DNA from: Trichomonas vaginalis G3
Taxonomy: Eukaryota > Parabasalia > Trichomonadida > Trichomonadidae
Length of the DNA: 64,000 nucleotides
Assembly: GCF_026262505.1 (NCBI RefSeq)
Contig: NC_067204.1
Location: 18,888,860-18,952,859 of the forward strand
Direction: 5' to 3'
Shown piece after piece: positions 10,864 to 19,179 of the stretch; within the stretch, counting starts at the first letter, position 1, and each line of letters opens with the position of its first letter. Below the pieces are notes generated by a model that saw only the letters and a list, made by a program, of their open reading frames with translations, made no database searches and was not told the origin of the DNA. A program made the position numbers and the translations under genes.

Positions 10864-11316
10864 TTACATGTCAAATTTCTTTTTCTCTGGAACTGGCTCT
10901 GGTTCTTTCTTCTCTTCTTCTACTTTCTTTTCTTTCTTTTCTCTCTTCTTCTTTTCTGGTGGAGTTATGTTAAACTTCTCAGAACCATATTTATGTAAAA
11001 GTTCTTTGTCCTTTAATAGCTCTTCTATTCTGTTTTCTATTTCATCTTCAAGAACAGCGCATGTGTCTTCTTTGCATTCTAAGAACTTTTGTTGGACTTC
11101 ATCTTTCCAATCGGTGTCATCTCTGTCAACAAGTCTGTCATTGACAAATTTTAAGACTGCTCTGCTTAATGTTTTATGGTTCTTGTCATATTCCCAGAAA
11201 CAGAACTTTAGAACAAATTCACCTTTCTTGTTTACACTATGTAAGATTTTATGGTCGACAGATGTTTTGCTGTCAAAAAGTTTGTCTCGAATATAGATGG
11301 CGAAATCGCTAGACAT
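10864..11316 (-). CDS. Unknown 150-aa protein with Lys/Glu tail
   Basis: The protein has a folded N-terminal 105 residues and a charged tail (KKKREKKEKKVEEEKKE). It is convergent with the gene at 10428 across an AT palindrome (AAAATAAAATTTTATTTTT), which may serve as a shared 3' end signal. It is divergent from the ATPase with a 36-bp spacer. The opposite-strand ORF at 10868-11296 is its shadow. No family recognised. Confidence 0.75.
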   Translation of the reverse strand: MSSDFAIYIRDKLFDSKTSVDHKILHSVNKKGEFVLKFCFWEYDKNHKTLSRAVLKFVNDRLVDRDDTDWKDEVQQKFLECKEDTCAVLEDEIENRIEELLKDKELLHKYGSEKFNITPPEKKKREKKEKKVEEEKKEPEPVPEKKKFDM

Positions 11317-11352
11317 TTTCTAAAAGATAAAAATTTTAATTTTTCTAAAAAT
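11317..11352. promoter_or_regulatory. 36-bp divergent promoter spacer
   Basis: This is the AT-only-like spacer between the gene ending at 11316 and the packaging ATPase. It contains TTCTAAAAGATAAAAATTT and TTTTTCTAAAAAT, so each start has its own copy of a TTTTTA/TCTAAAA motif within 15 nt of the ATG. Confidence 0.5.
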
Positions 11353-12228
11353 ATGTTAGAAAAAAAGTTTGCTGACATTGACAAGAAATTTGAGAATGTT
11401 TTAAACAAGAACAAGGTGAAATTAGAAAATGCTCAGATAAAGCCTATACATGACAAGTTCTTATTTGCTCAGAATGGTATAACAGGTCTAATTGCACCGC
11501 CTGGGTCGGGTAAGACTTTCACTTATCTTAAAATGGCTGCACAACAACAAGAACTAGATGAGAAGAACCCATTCTATGAGTTAGTTGTTATTTGTAGTAC
11601 TTCTGGTCAATTTGACCAAACCGTAAATTCGTTCAAAGATATTATAAAGAAGTCTAAGTTAGTATGTATAAAAGACTCTGAGTTGTTAGATTGGATAAAG
11701 AAGTACCAAAGAAGAGTTTTGAAGTACAATGCTATAAATGAGTATATAAATTCTAAGTTTAAAGACCCAAATGAGGAAATGCAGAGAATATTAGAGAAGA
11801 AACACTTCAGAAACAAACAGAAAGAGATAGAATACATTTCGAAGAAATTGCAATCTTACGATTGGAAGACATACCCTCATAGATGTCTTCTTATCTTAGA
11901 TGATTTCGCCTCTCATCCTTTGTTAAAGAACAGAGAACAAGACATGTGTCGAATTCTTAAGAAGCTCAGACACTTTAACATCTCAGTTGTCATTTGTGTA
12001 CAGACAGCAAAGAGTTTAAGTAAGGATGTAAAGAGAATACTTACTGACATTGTACTTTTCCCCGGATTGTCCGAAGACGATTTCATGGAACTTATGAAAG
12101 AGTCCATGGCAGGTAAGTTTGACAGACATGAACTATGGGAGAAGTACAAAGTCATACAAGACCCTCATACTTCGTTCAGAATTCACATCTACGCGAACAA
12201 AGTTCAAATTGTAAAAAGTCAAGCTTGA
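11353..12228 (+). CDS. A32-like genome packaging ATPase
   Basis: The FtsK-HerA-type ATPase of Polintons and nucleocytoviruses pumps DNA into capsids. Walker A APPGSGKT is at residues 48-55, Walker B LLILDDFA at 179-186, and a sensor-like VVICVQTAKS follows near residue 215. The length of 291 aa suits the family. The frame is open upstream to 11251, but that part is antisense to the divergent gene, and the ATG at 11353 has the leader motif. This is one of the few core genes in the element with no frameshift. Confidence 0.9.
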   Translation: MLEKKFADIDKKFENVLNKNKVKLENAQIKPIHDKFLFAQNGITGLIAPPGSGKTFTYLKMAAQQQELDEKNPFYELVVICSTSGQFDQTVNSFKDIIKKSKLVCIKDSELLDWIKKYQRRVLKYNAINEYINSKFKDPNEEMQRILEKKHFRNKQKEIEYISKKLQSYDWKTYPHRCLLILDDFASHPLLKNREQDMCRILKKLRHFNISVVICVQTAKSLSKDVKRILTDIVLFPGLSEDDFMELMKESMAGKFDRHELWEKYKVIQDPHTSFRIHIYANKVQIVKSQA

Positions 12229-12321
12229 AAATGTAAGTGTTTTAGTCTTAGTCTGTTGTGGTGCTGGGGCTTTCGGTTCTTCTGGCTTTGGAATGGACTC
12301 GGTTGGTGGTACGTCACTCAT
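12133..12321 (-). CDS. Possible small Pro-rich ORF at minisatellite edge
   Basis: An ATG at 12321 opens MSDVPPTESIPKPEEPKAP followed by a Gln/Thr/Lys stretch, which looks like genuine biased coding sequence. The last 30 codons run antisense into the ATPase gene. The same DNA (GGTGGTACGTC..CATTCGTTTGTG) reappears degraded near 17775. It may be a gene start left by rearrangement. Low confidence. Confidence 0.25.
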   Translation of the reverse strand: MSDVPPTESIPKPEEPKAPAPQQTKTKTLTFSSLTFYNLNFVRVDVNSERSMRVLYDFVLLP

Positions 12322-12811
12322 CCGTTTGTGTCCTGTCGGAAGGAAGGACTTTTCCTGTCGGAAGGAAGGACTTTTCCTGTCGGAAGGAAGGACTTTTCCT
12401 GTTGGAAGGAAGAGTTCTTCCTGTTGGAAGGAAAATTTTTTCCTGTTGGAAGGAAAATTTTTTCCTGTCGGAAAGAAAAATTTTTCCTGTTGGAAGGAAA
12501 AATTTTTCCTGAAGGTCGGCCAAAAAGTTCTCAATTTTCGAAAATTTGAATGGTTTACGGACGGACAACTGGAAAAATTTTTCCTGTTGGAAGGAAAATT
12601 TTTTCCTGTTGGAAGGAAAAATTTTTTCCTGTTGGAAGGAAAATTTTTTCCTGTTGGAAGGAAAATTTTTTCCTGTTGGAAGGAAGAACTTGGAATGCCA
12701 GAAGGAAATTTTTTTCCTGTCGGAAGGAAGGACTCGGAATGCCAGAAGGATTTGACAAGACAATTTACCATCTAGAGCTACCTGAGCCATCTTTGGTGTC
12801 AAGCTTGAAAA
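12218..12811. repeat. 22-bp palindromic minisatellite flanked by 14-bp direct repeats
   Basis: About fifteen units of 21-23 bp built on TTCCTGTYGGAAGGA, in two blocks (about 12328-12513 and 12571-12745), are separated by about 60 bp of unique sequence. Each unit contains inverted TTCC/GGAA. GTCAAGCTTGAAAA occurs at 12218-12231 (inside the ATPase stop region) and again at 12798-12811, so the block looks inserted or expanded between direct repeats. Many frames are open on both strands, which is why several spurious ORFs appear. I do not believe any are genes. Confidence 0.85.
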
Positions 12812-12824
12812 ATAAATGGTTCAT

Positions 12825-13652
12825 TTACTCTTCCTCTTTGAAGTTGTCAAAATACTCTGTTATTTTTTCTTTCAGTAGCGGCAAATCTTCTTTGAATGTA
12901 AGTATTGTACAACCTTTCATATCATAGTGTGTTTGAGGTAAAGTATCTTGAACTATTTGTTTCACATCTTCATTTGGGGTCATTGAAATCGGTAAGTTTT
13001 CGCGATAGAACCAATTTCTGTTAGATTTGTAAATCTTAGCAAGGTCGTAAAAGCTTTTGTTGTTTCTTCTGACTAAATGCAACATAACCATATCTCTGTC
13101 TTCTTCATTTTCCATCTCTTCAGTATAAATCATATACTTATAGTTCTTTTCCTTTCCTTTTGGTACCGAACGTGGTATTCTTTTCTGAATGTTTTTGTCT
13201 TTTGCTTCAATGACTTCATCTTTTGCTTGAAGTTTCTTTTCCATCTCTTCACGTTCTTGTCTATGAATTTCATCTAACATCATGAAAATATAACAAGCGT
13301 AACGAGGCGAAGCCCACATTGCAACAGCATTTACAAGAAGTCTATGAACATAATATCCTTTCAAACTATTTGGCAAATTTTTACGATTTTCGTACGGAAT
13401 CTCGTTCCGCGGTTTTCCGCGGAACGCAAACATATGAGGAAATTCTTCTAAAAGTTCTTTTGTCTGTTGGTTTTCAAACCAATGATGTGCTTGCTTTGTA
13501 GAACGAAGAGCTGTCAAAATACTTTGCATTTGGTACATATCGTCTTTGACTGAACGAATGAGACGTAACTGTTTGTTATATTGTATGTACTCGTATTCTT
13601 CATTTATGGCTTCATGAACGATAGCAGGTGTTGTGTTCTCTGATGTTGACAT
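12825..13652 (-). CDS. KilA-N domain protein with DUF3627-like C-terminus
   Basis: The KilA-N core shows as YYVHRLLVNAVAMWASPRYA near residues 105-125. A charged helical linker follows, then a C-terminal module (KNYKYMIYTEEMENEEDRD) resembling DUF3627 found after KilA-N in large DNA viruses. Such proteins bind DNA and may regulate virus genes. The start is the ATG at 13652; the upstream frame relies on a TTG. The first 48 residues are nearly identical to the next gene's. A palindromic TTCCGCGG/CCGCGGAA sequence lies inside the frame at about 13405-13425. Confidence 0.8.
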   Translation of the reverse strand: MSTSENTTPAIVHEAINEEYEYIQYNKQLRLIRSVKDDMYQMQSILTALRSTKQAHHWFENQQTKELLEEFPHMFAFRGKPRNEIPYENRKNLPNSLKGYYVHRLLVNAVAMWASPRYACYIFMMLDEIHRQEREEMEKKLQAKDEVIEAKDKNIQKRIPRSVPKGKEKNYKYMIYTEEMENEEDRDMVMLHLVRRNNKSFYDLAKIYKSNRNWFYRENLPISMTPNEDVKQIVQDTLPQTHYDMKGCTILTFKEDLPLLKEKITEYFDNFKEEE

Positions 13653-13740
13653 ATCTGTCTTTACATACAAAATAAAAAAAATATTTTATAAAAAATTAGC
13701 GTTATTTTCTTACTTTCACAAAAGACCAAAAATAAACGCT

Positions 13741-14130
13741 TTACATGTATTTTTCAGCAACTTCGTCAAGAAGTCTGTAAATATACCATGCATAACGAGG
13801 TGAAGCCCACATTGCTATTGAACTAACTAGGAACTTATGAACATATATACCTTTTAGATATGATGGTAAGTTTTGTCTGTCTTGGTACATCTTTTTAAGT
13901 TCTACATGTTCGAACTCACTGAGGAGTTCATGAGTGCTATTTAATTCAAACCAGTCTTGTGGTTTCTTAGTATCTGGAGCAAAACATGCTGTCAAAATAC
14001 TTTGCATTTGGTACATGTCATCCTTGACCGAACGAATGAGACGGAGTTGTTTGTTATATTGTATGTACTCGTATTCTTCATTTATGGCTTCATGAACGAT
14101 AGCAGTTGTTGTGTTCTCTGTTGTTGTCAT
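13741..14130 (-). CDS. Short KilA-N paralog, likely recombinant
   Basis: At 129 aa it shares its N-terminus (IVHEAINEEYEYIQYNKQ) and KilA-N core (VSSIAMWASPRYAWYIYRLL) with the gene at 12825. It then ends abruptly in DEVAEKYM, exactly the C-terminus of the T5orf172 gene at 14219. The 3' flank is also shared with that gene. This indicates a fusion by recombination that removed the usual C-terminal module. Leader motif ATTTTGTATGTAAAGACAG is shared with its neighbour. Confidence 0.75.
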   Translation of the reverse strand: MTTTENTTTAIVHEAINEEYEYIQYNKQLRLIRSVKDDMYQMQSILTACFAPDTKKPQDWFELNSTHELLSEFEHVELKKMYQDRQNLPSYLKGIYVHKFLVSSIAMWASPRYAWYIYRLLDEVAEKYM

Positions 14131-14218
14131 TTCTGTCTTTACATACAAAATAAAAAAAATATTTTATAAAAAATTAGCGTTATTTTCTATCTTGTATAAA
14201 AGACCAAAAATAAACGCT

Positions 14219-14830
14219 TTACATGTATTTTTCAGCAACTTCGTCAAATAATTTTATAGCACTATCTATCTCATCTACTTCAAACGTTTCTTTACCTTTT
14301 ATGGGAGCACCATACAATTTCTCAAACTTTTCAAGCAGTTCTGTTTCTGCAGCTCTCATATCGTTAACGAACACAACCTTAACTCTATTGACTATACTGT
14401 CATATCTTTTAGTTATATTATATGTTCTTCCTATCTTATATCTCTTTGTATTGAAGTCCTTCGGTTTCTGAACGATGTAAAGTAAGCCTTCACTGCAACG
14501 TTCCGTATCGAATGAACCATATGTTATGAAGTTATATCCAACAACTGGGTCTAACCATAACAAAACTATTGGTATAAGACTTTTGTCGATGAGATATGCT
14601 CTTGTTCCATGAAATGCTACTGATATCATAAGCTCAGGATTTCTTGTCAAAATTTTCTGAGCTGAAGCAATTCTAACCCAGTCCTGCGGTCTCTTTCCAG
14701 ATGGAGATATAATGTCTGACAAAGAATATTTGTTGTATTTCTTTGAGTATCTTACGTTTAAATCACCTATTCTAACCACTTTGGTGTCATTGTCTATCTT
14801 TCTAACTGTTTCAAACTCAGTGTTTGTCAT
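14219..14830 (-). CDS. KilA-N/T5orf172 protein
   Basis: The N-terminal half carries a KilA-N-like region (RPQDWVRIASAQKIL, LIDKSLIPIVLLWLDPVVG). From about residue 115 the T5orf172 module of the GIY-YIG superfamily follows: GLLYIVQ, YKIGRTYNITKR and a terminal LFDEVAEKYM. KilA-N plus T5orf172 is a known architecture in phages and large eukaryotic DNA viruses, with an expected DNA-binding or nicking role. The leader is TTTTGTATGTAAGAACAGAA. Confidence 0.8.
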   Translation of the reverse strand: MTNTEFETVRKIDNDTKVVRIGDLNVRYSKKYNKYSLSDIISPSGKRPQDWVRIASAQKILTRNPELMISVAFHGTRAYLIDKSLIPIVLLWLDPVVGYNFITYGSFDTERCSEGLLYIVQKPKDFNTKRYKIGRTYNITKRYDSIVNRVKVVFVNDMRAAETELLEKFEKLYGAPIKGKETFEVDEIDSAIKLFDEVAEKYM

Positions 14831-14910
14831 TTTCTGTTCTTACATACAAAATAAAAAAATAAAAAAAAATAAAACTAACGTTATTTTTTTATTTTGTATA
14901 AAAGATATGA

Positions 14911-15245
14911 TTTCAGGGATTTTTTTTACGAAGTGTTAAAGTTCTCTTCGTCAAAAAATAACAGTTATATAATGAAATTTGGTCATTTTTTCACGATTTC
15001 AGGGATTTTTTTTACGAAGTGTTAAAGTTCTCTTCGTAAAAAAATACAGTTATATAATGAAATTTGGTCATTTTTTCACGATTTCAGGGATTTTTTTTAC
15101 GAAGTGTTAAAGTTCTCTTCGTAAAAAAATACAGTTATATAATGAAATTTGGTCATTTTTTCACGATTTCAGGGATTTTTTTGACGAAGTGTTAAAGTTC
15201 TCTTCGTAAAAAAATAACAGTTATATAATGAAATTTGGTCATTTT
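14911..15245. repeat. Four tandem copies of an 85-86-bp repeat
   Basis: Units begin TTTCAGGGATTTTTTTTACG at 14911, 14997, 15082 and 15167. Each contains the inverted pair ACGAAG...CTTCGT around GTTAAAGTTCT and ends with TTTGGTCATTTTTTCACG. It is non-coding, lies in the gap before the gene at 15496, and flows directly into the next repeat. Confidence 0.9.
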
Positions 15246-15524
15246 TCAGCAAAAATATATTTTAGGGTAGAAGGTTAGATCTAACCTGTTTTCTAACCTC
15301 TTTTCTACCCCAGTTATTTTATAAGCGTTTTACATGGTAAACGTTATTTTTTAAATTTTGTGAAAACTCAACGGTTTGACACAAGCCCTAAAAATTATTT
15401 TACTCAGAAATTTGGTCATTTTTCAGCAAAAATATATTTTAGGGTAGAAGGTTAGATCTAACCTGTTTTCTAACCTCTTTTCTACCCCAGTTATTTTATA
15501 AGCGTTTTACATGGTAAACGTTAT
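15231..15524. repeat. 117-bp direct repeat pair, 177 bp apart
   Basis: Positions 15231-15347 and 15408-15524 are almost identical. Each contains a palindrome-like AGGTTAGATCTAACCT core and ends GTAAACGTTAT. The second copy forms the last nine codons and 3' flank of the gene at 15496, so that gene's tail has been supplied by the repeat. Confidence 0.85.
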
Positions 15525-16428
15525 GAATTCGTGAGACTCTAAACAATTTTGTGGCTTCTATTTCTTCGCTGAGGATATCGAATGTTTTAACTATGCCGAA
15601 AGTCTCTTTATATTTCTTCTTGACGTCAGATAGAAGGAAATCGTCAGCAGTTGGATAGTTTTTGTTCAGAAATTCTAACATGTCCATTTTATCTTCTGCT
15701 GGCTTCTCTGCTTCTTTCTTTAAGTCAGCATAGTCGTTTCTCATTCTTTCTATCTCTTTGACGGAGTAGTTATATCTCCTCATTGCTGCCTTACATTTTG
15801 AACATTGCGGGTTCATTTTTGCGTTATATTCTGAAACCTTACCTGCAAGTACGACTAAGGCGTCAATGGTTTTCTTTAACTCAAAAGCTGCTGGTCTTAT
15901 TTGTTTGTTCCATATTTTACATCTTTTATCTTTATCTCTTATCTGCCATACACATTCAGCAACTAACGAAACAAAGTTGTCGTAGGTCTTAAACTCCTCC
16001 GATTTATATATGTCAGAGATGTTCTTATATACCATGTCGCAATCTTTGTCCATGACTTTGTGGTTGCAATGAAATCCAAGAAACTCATAGTTTACCTTTC
16101 GTATGAACTTCTTTATTTCTACTGAGTCAGTTGCTTTGACTTCAATTTCGTCGAATTCAGGAATAGTGAGCTTTTGTTGTTGGATTTCAGGCAATTTGGG
16201 TAAATGGTCAATAATGTCCTGCATGTCGTAAAGATACTGTTCATTTTGTTCATCTTTCGCACAACAGTCCAAAGTACATGTTAAAAGTTCCTGCTTTATC
16301 TTCTGGATTTCTGTTTCAAAAGTATATGAAGAAGGAATGAAGCTTTTCATTTCTACTAACATAGATGTTGGATTCATGACTAACGAGTTTGGTGCTGTTG
16401 TTTGAATTGTTGTTGCTTCGACTGACAT
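15496..16428 (-). CDS. Unknown 310-aa protein in KilA-N cluster
   Basis: The start is the ATG at 16428, with the same leader as the KilA-N genes (TTTTGTATAAAAGAACAGAA). The protein is largely helical with a Cys cluster (NPQCSKCKAAM) near residue 215 and a C-terminal segment (NYPTADDFLLSDVKKKY) that looks like a winged-helix region. No KilA-N core is visible. The last residues come from the direct repeat at 15408. Possibly DNA-binding; family unknown. Confidence 0.65.
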   Translation of the reverse strand: MSVEATTIQTTAPNSLVMNPTSMLVEMKSFIPSSYTFETEIQKIKQELLTCTLDCCAKDEQNEQYLYDMQDIIDHLPKLPEIQQQKLTIPEFDEIEVKATDSVEIKKFIRKVNYEFLGFHCNHKVMDKDCDMVYKNISDIYKSEEFKTYDNFVSLVAECVWQIRDKDKRCKIWNKQIRPAAFELKKTIDALVVLAGKVSEYNAKMNPQCSKCKAAMRRYNYSVKEIERMRNDYADLKKEAEKPAEDKMDMLEFLNKNYPTADDFLLSDVKKKYKETFGIVKTFDILSEEIEATKLFRVSRIHNVYHVKRL

Positions 16429-16489
16429 TTCTGTTCTTTTATACAAAATAAAAAAAAAATAAAAAAATAAAACTAACTTTATTTTTTAT

Positions 16490-16961
16490 TTCGGGAAAAT
16501 TCATGAAAATTCAAGAGGGTAGAAATGAGGTTAGAAAACAGGTTAGATCTAACCTTCTACCCTAAATTATATTTTTGGGTCCTTTACACTCATTACGATG
16601 AAGAAGTCTTGACAAAACATTTACGTTCATGTTTGACAAAACATTTACGATGAAATCATGAAAATTCAAGAGGTTAGAAAACAGGTTAGAAAACAGGTTA
16701 GAAAACAGGTTAGATCTAACCTTCTACCCTAAAATATATTTTTGCTGAAAAATGACCAAATTTCATGAGTTTTGGTTGAAAAATACGGTGGCTCGACCTC
16801 AAAACAAGCATTTTGTGAAGAATATACCAACCGCCGGAATTCCGCGGGTTGCTTTTATACAAAATTCAACGGGTGACAAAACAGTATAAGACTAGTTCTG
16901 AGATCTCACCACTTCACCTAAAATATATTTTTGCCGAATTCAATAAAAAGAAATGGTTCAT
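16490..16961. repeat. Mosaic of shuffled repeat fragments
   Basis: No gene. The stretch contains repeated GAGGTTAGAAAACAGGTTAG and its inverse, TTTTGACAAAACATTTACG units, and a copy (inverted) of the segment 17375-17440 from inside the neighbouring KilA-N gene, including a degenerate copy of its 24-bp palindrome. Fragments from several parts of the element appear joined end to end. Confidence 0.75.
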
Positions 16962-17624
16962 TTACTCACAATATTTTTGTACAAAACGACCCCAAACTTT
17001 TAACCTCTCTTCTGCAGCTTCAAATGCTATCTTAGCGAGTTCATATTCTCTAAATTCTCTCTTTAAATCTTCTTGTTCCCATTGGTCTAGTTCGTATGGA
17101 GAATCTCTATAACCAGAACATATCTCACGTTCATGTTCTATTTGTTTTTCGCACATTTTTCCAACTTCTTCTTCAAACAAAGGTTTAGCATTCTCTACTG
17201 TATCTTCAAGTTCTTCTTCATCTAATTTCTCATGAACTTTCTTGTCTATGGAGTCCATAATTTTTCCAACTGCTATGCAATATTTTGGAGAAGCCCACAT
17301 TGCTATATAGTTTACAAGTCTTGGGTCTACATACGTTCCTCTAACCTGTTTGATTTCATCCGGAATTCCTGCATGAATTTTGTATAAAAAGCAACCCGCG
17401 GAATTCCGCGGGTTGGTATATTCTTCACAAAATGCCTTAAAATACTCTTCCCAGGACTTATTTTCCAACAACCTTCTAAAGTCTTTCCTAAACTGCTGAC
17501 ACATATTTGTTGCATTTATATAACCATCCTTGTCTCTACGTAAGACTTCAATACCGTTGTAAGTGCCTTTTGTGAATGTTTCGCCATTAGATTTGTTCGT
17601 GAACGTTTTTGCTTCGACTGTCAT
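16962..17624 (-). CDS. KilA-N protein, 220 aa
   Basis: It opens with a well-preserved KilA-N domain: YNGIEVLRRDKDGYINATNM at residues 19-38, then the LVNYIAMWASPKYCIAV core near 104-120. The C-terminal half is acidic helix. A perfect 24-bp palindrome (CAACCCGCGGAATT and its complement) lies within the coding frame at about 17391-17414, where it encodes NPRNSAGC-like residues without breaking the frame. Leader ATTTTATTGTAAGAACTGAA. Confidence 0.85.
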   Translation of the reverse strand: MTVEAKTFTNKSNGETFTKGTYNGIEVLRRDKDGYINATNMCQQFRKDFRRLLENKSWEEYFKAFCEEYTNPRNSAGCFLYKIHAGIPDEIKQVRGTYVDPRLVNYIAMWASPKYCIAVGKIMDSIDKKVHEKLDEEELEDTVENAKPLFEEEVGKMCEKQIEHEREICSGYRDSPYELDQWEQEDLKREFREYELAKIAFEAAEERLKVWGRFVQKYCE

Positions 17625-17689
17625 TTCAGTTCTTACAATAAAAATAAAAAATATTTTTTTAAAAAAACCAACTTTTTATTTTATTTCGG

Positions 17690-18240
17690 GAAAATTCATG
17701 AAAATTCAACGGGTGAAAAAAGAGGTGAAAAAAGAGGTGAGATCGCACCACTTCACCTAAAATATATTTTTTGGTGGTACGTCGGACATTCGTTTGTGGC
17801 TTAACCGTCGGACATTCGTTTGTGGCTTAACCGTCGGACATTGTCTTGAAACAGTACAAGACTAGTTCTGAGATCTCACCATCTAACCTAAAATATATTT
17901 TTGCCGAAAAAAATGAGTTTTGGTTGAAAAATACGGTGAACCAAAAGTGGCTCGACCTCAAAACAAGCATTTTGTGAAGAATATACCAACCGCCGGAATT
18001 CCGCGGGTTGCTTTTTATACAAAATTCAACGGGTGAAAGAATACGAAGAAGAAGTCATGACAAAACATTTACGTACATGTTTGACAAAACATTTACGTAC
18101 ATGTTTGACAAAACATTTACGATGAAGTCATGACAAAACATTTACGATGAAGTTTATTTCCTGGACTGTTGTCAAAATGTCATGTTGTCTCATTTTTTCA
18201 GAGAAGTTCGTTTAACCGAGGGACCTGGTGACACTAAAAA
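17690..18240. repeat. Second shuffled-repeat mosaic
   Basis: No gene. It holds tandem GTGAAAAAAGAG units, three GTCGGACATT(CGTTTGTGGCTTAACC) units, another copy of the KilA-N gene fragment with the CCGGAATTCCGCGGGTTG palindrome near 17995-18015, and four GACAAAACATTTACG units with ACATGT spacers. Confidence 0.75.
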
Positions 18241-18263
18241 CCATCTACTCTAAACTTTATTTT

Positions 18264-19124
18264 TCAATACTTTTTCAGCACTTTTCCGTAGTTGTATATG
18301 AAAGACAATTCGAGATAAAAGTCATAGTACAATGGAATAATATGTTGCACACCATTTGTTGTGAACCAAACTTGAAAGTCAGAGAAACTGTTACTAGGTG
18401 GTTCGTAGAATTTAGAAGCAAAGTCATAAAAGTCCTTACCGATACATAGAAAACTATTGTTGCTTGAACTGAAACTTGCATGGCACATAACATTTTGAGG
18501 GTCGAACACATTTCTATAAACTGTCAAATCTGCTGGTGGAAGTATAAATTGAAATGGACCATCTGGTGGTAATGGTTCGTTCTGGTTTAGTAACCGAAGA
18601 AATTGTGCCCAAGAACGTTTGTCTACTCCCCAAAATAAAAACTCCGTATCTCTTGGAGGGTTAATTTCAATCTTTTGAAATGAAACGGTTGAGTTCATCT
18701 TGTCATATTCTAGTTTCAGATAGTATGTTCCATTTAGTAAAGAGTCGTATTTTTCTTGAAATTCCCAATAGTATTTGTTTATTTGAGTTTGAAAGTCATT
18801 TAGAGTTTTCTCAAGACTTTCGTCTGAACGAACTGTAAAGATTCTCATTTCGTCAAATTTTTCTATAAGACCATCAGAACCTTTATACTGACCATGAAAA
18901 TATACTGCGAACATAAATGCGTTAGTTCTATTTGAAAACAAAACTCTTCTAAATCCTATTGCCTTTGCATCTGAAGGACTTTGAAGCCAACGAACTGGAT
19001 AGTCAAACCTGTATACTCGGGATGAAATTTCTTCATCTGATATAGTCCTACCAGCATTTGTAAAGATATAGTCTAACGGTTTTGTATCTGCTACTTTTGT
19101 TCTTTGTTTTTCAACCTGAAGCAT
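18264..19124 (-). CDS. Unknown 286-aa protein, paralog of 25454 gene
   Basis: It shares clear collinear similarity with the 282-aa protein at 25454: KPLDYIFTNAGR, YRFDYPVRWLQSPSDAKAIGFRR, and the C-terminal YEPPSNSFSDFQVWFTTNG...LELSFIYNY. The end is reminiscent of the closing strands of viral penton or minor-capsid jelly rolls, but no family can be named with certainty. Two diverged copies on opposite strands suggest an old duplication with specialised roles, perhaps in virion attachment. Confidence 0.8.
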   Translation of the reverse strand: MLQVEKQRTKVADTKPLDYIFTNAGRTISDEEISSRVYRFDYPVRWLQSPSDAKAIGFRRVLFSNRTNAFMFAVYFHGQYKGSDGLIEKFDEMRIFTVRSDESLEKTLNDFQTQINKYYWEFQEKYDSLLNGTYYLKLEYDKMNSTVSFQKIEINPPRDTEFLFWGVDKRSWAQFLRLLNQNEPLPPDGPFQFILPPADLTVYRNVFDPQNVMCHASFSSSNNSFLCIGKDFYDFASKFYEPPSNSFSDFQVWFTTNGVQHIIPLYYDFYLELSFIYNYGKVLKKY

Positions 19125-19179
19125 TTAATATATGTAAAAATATATGGTTTTAAAAACGTTTTTACTTCATATTTCTCAT

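Noticed and set aside
10868-11296. Plus-strand 142-codon ORF
   Set aside because: Ser/Phe-rich complement of the Lys/Glu-rich minus-strand gene; no leader motif.
12256-12927. Overlapping long ORFs on both strands in the minisatellite
   Set aside because: They arise because the 22-bp unit lacks stops in most frames. All have the same PTGKNFPSNRK or CWKEKFF pattern and no independent start signal.
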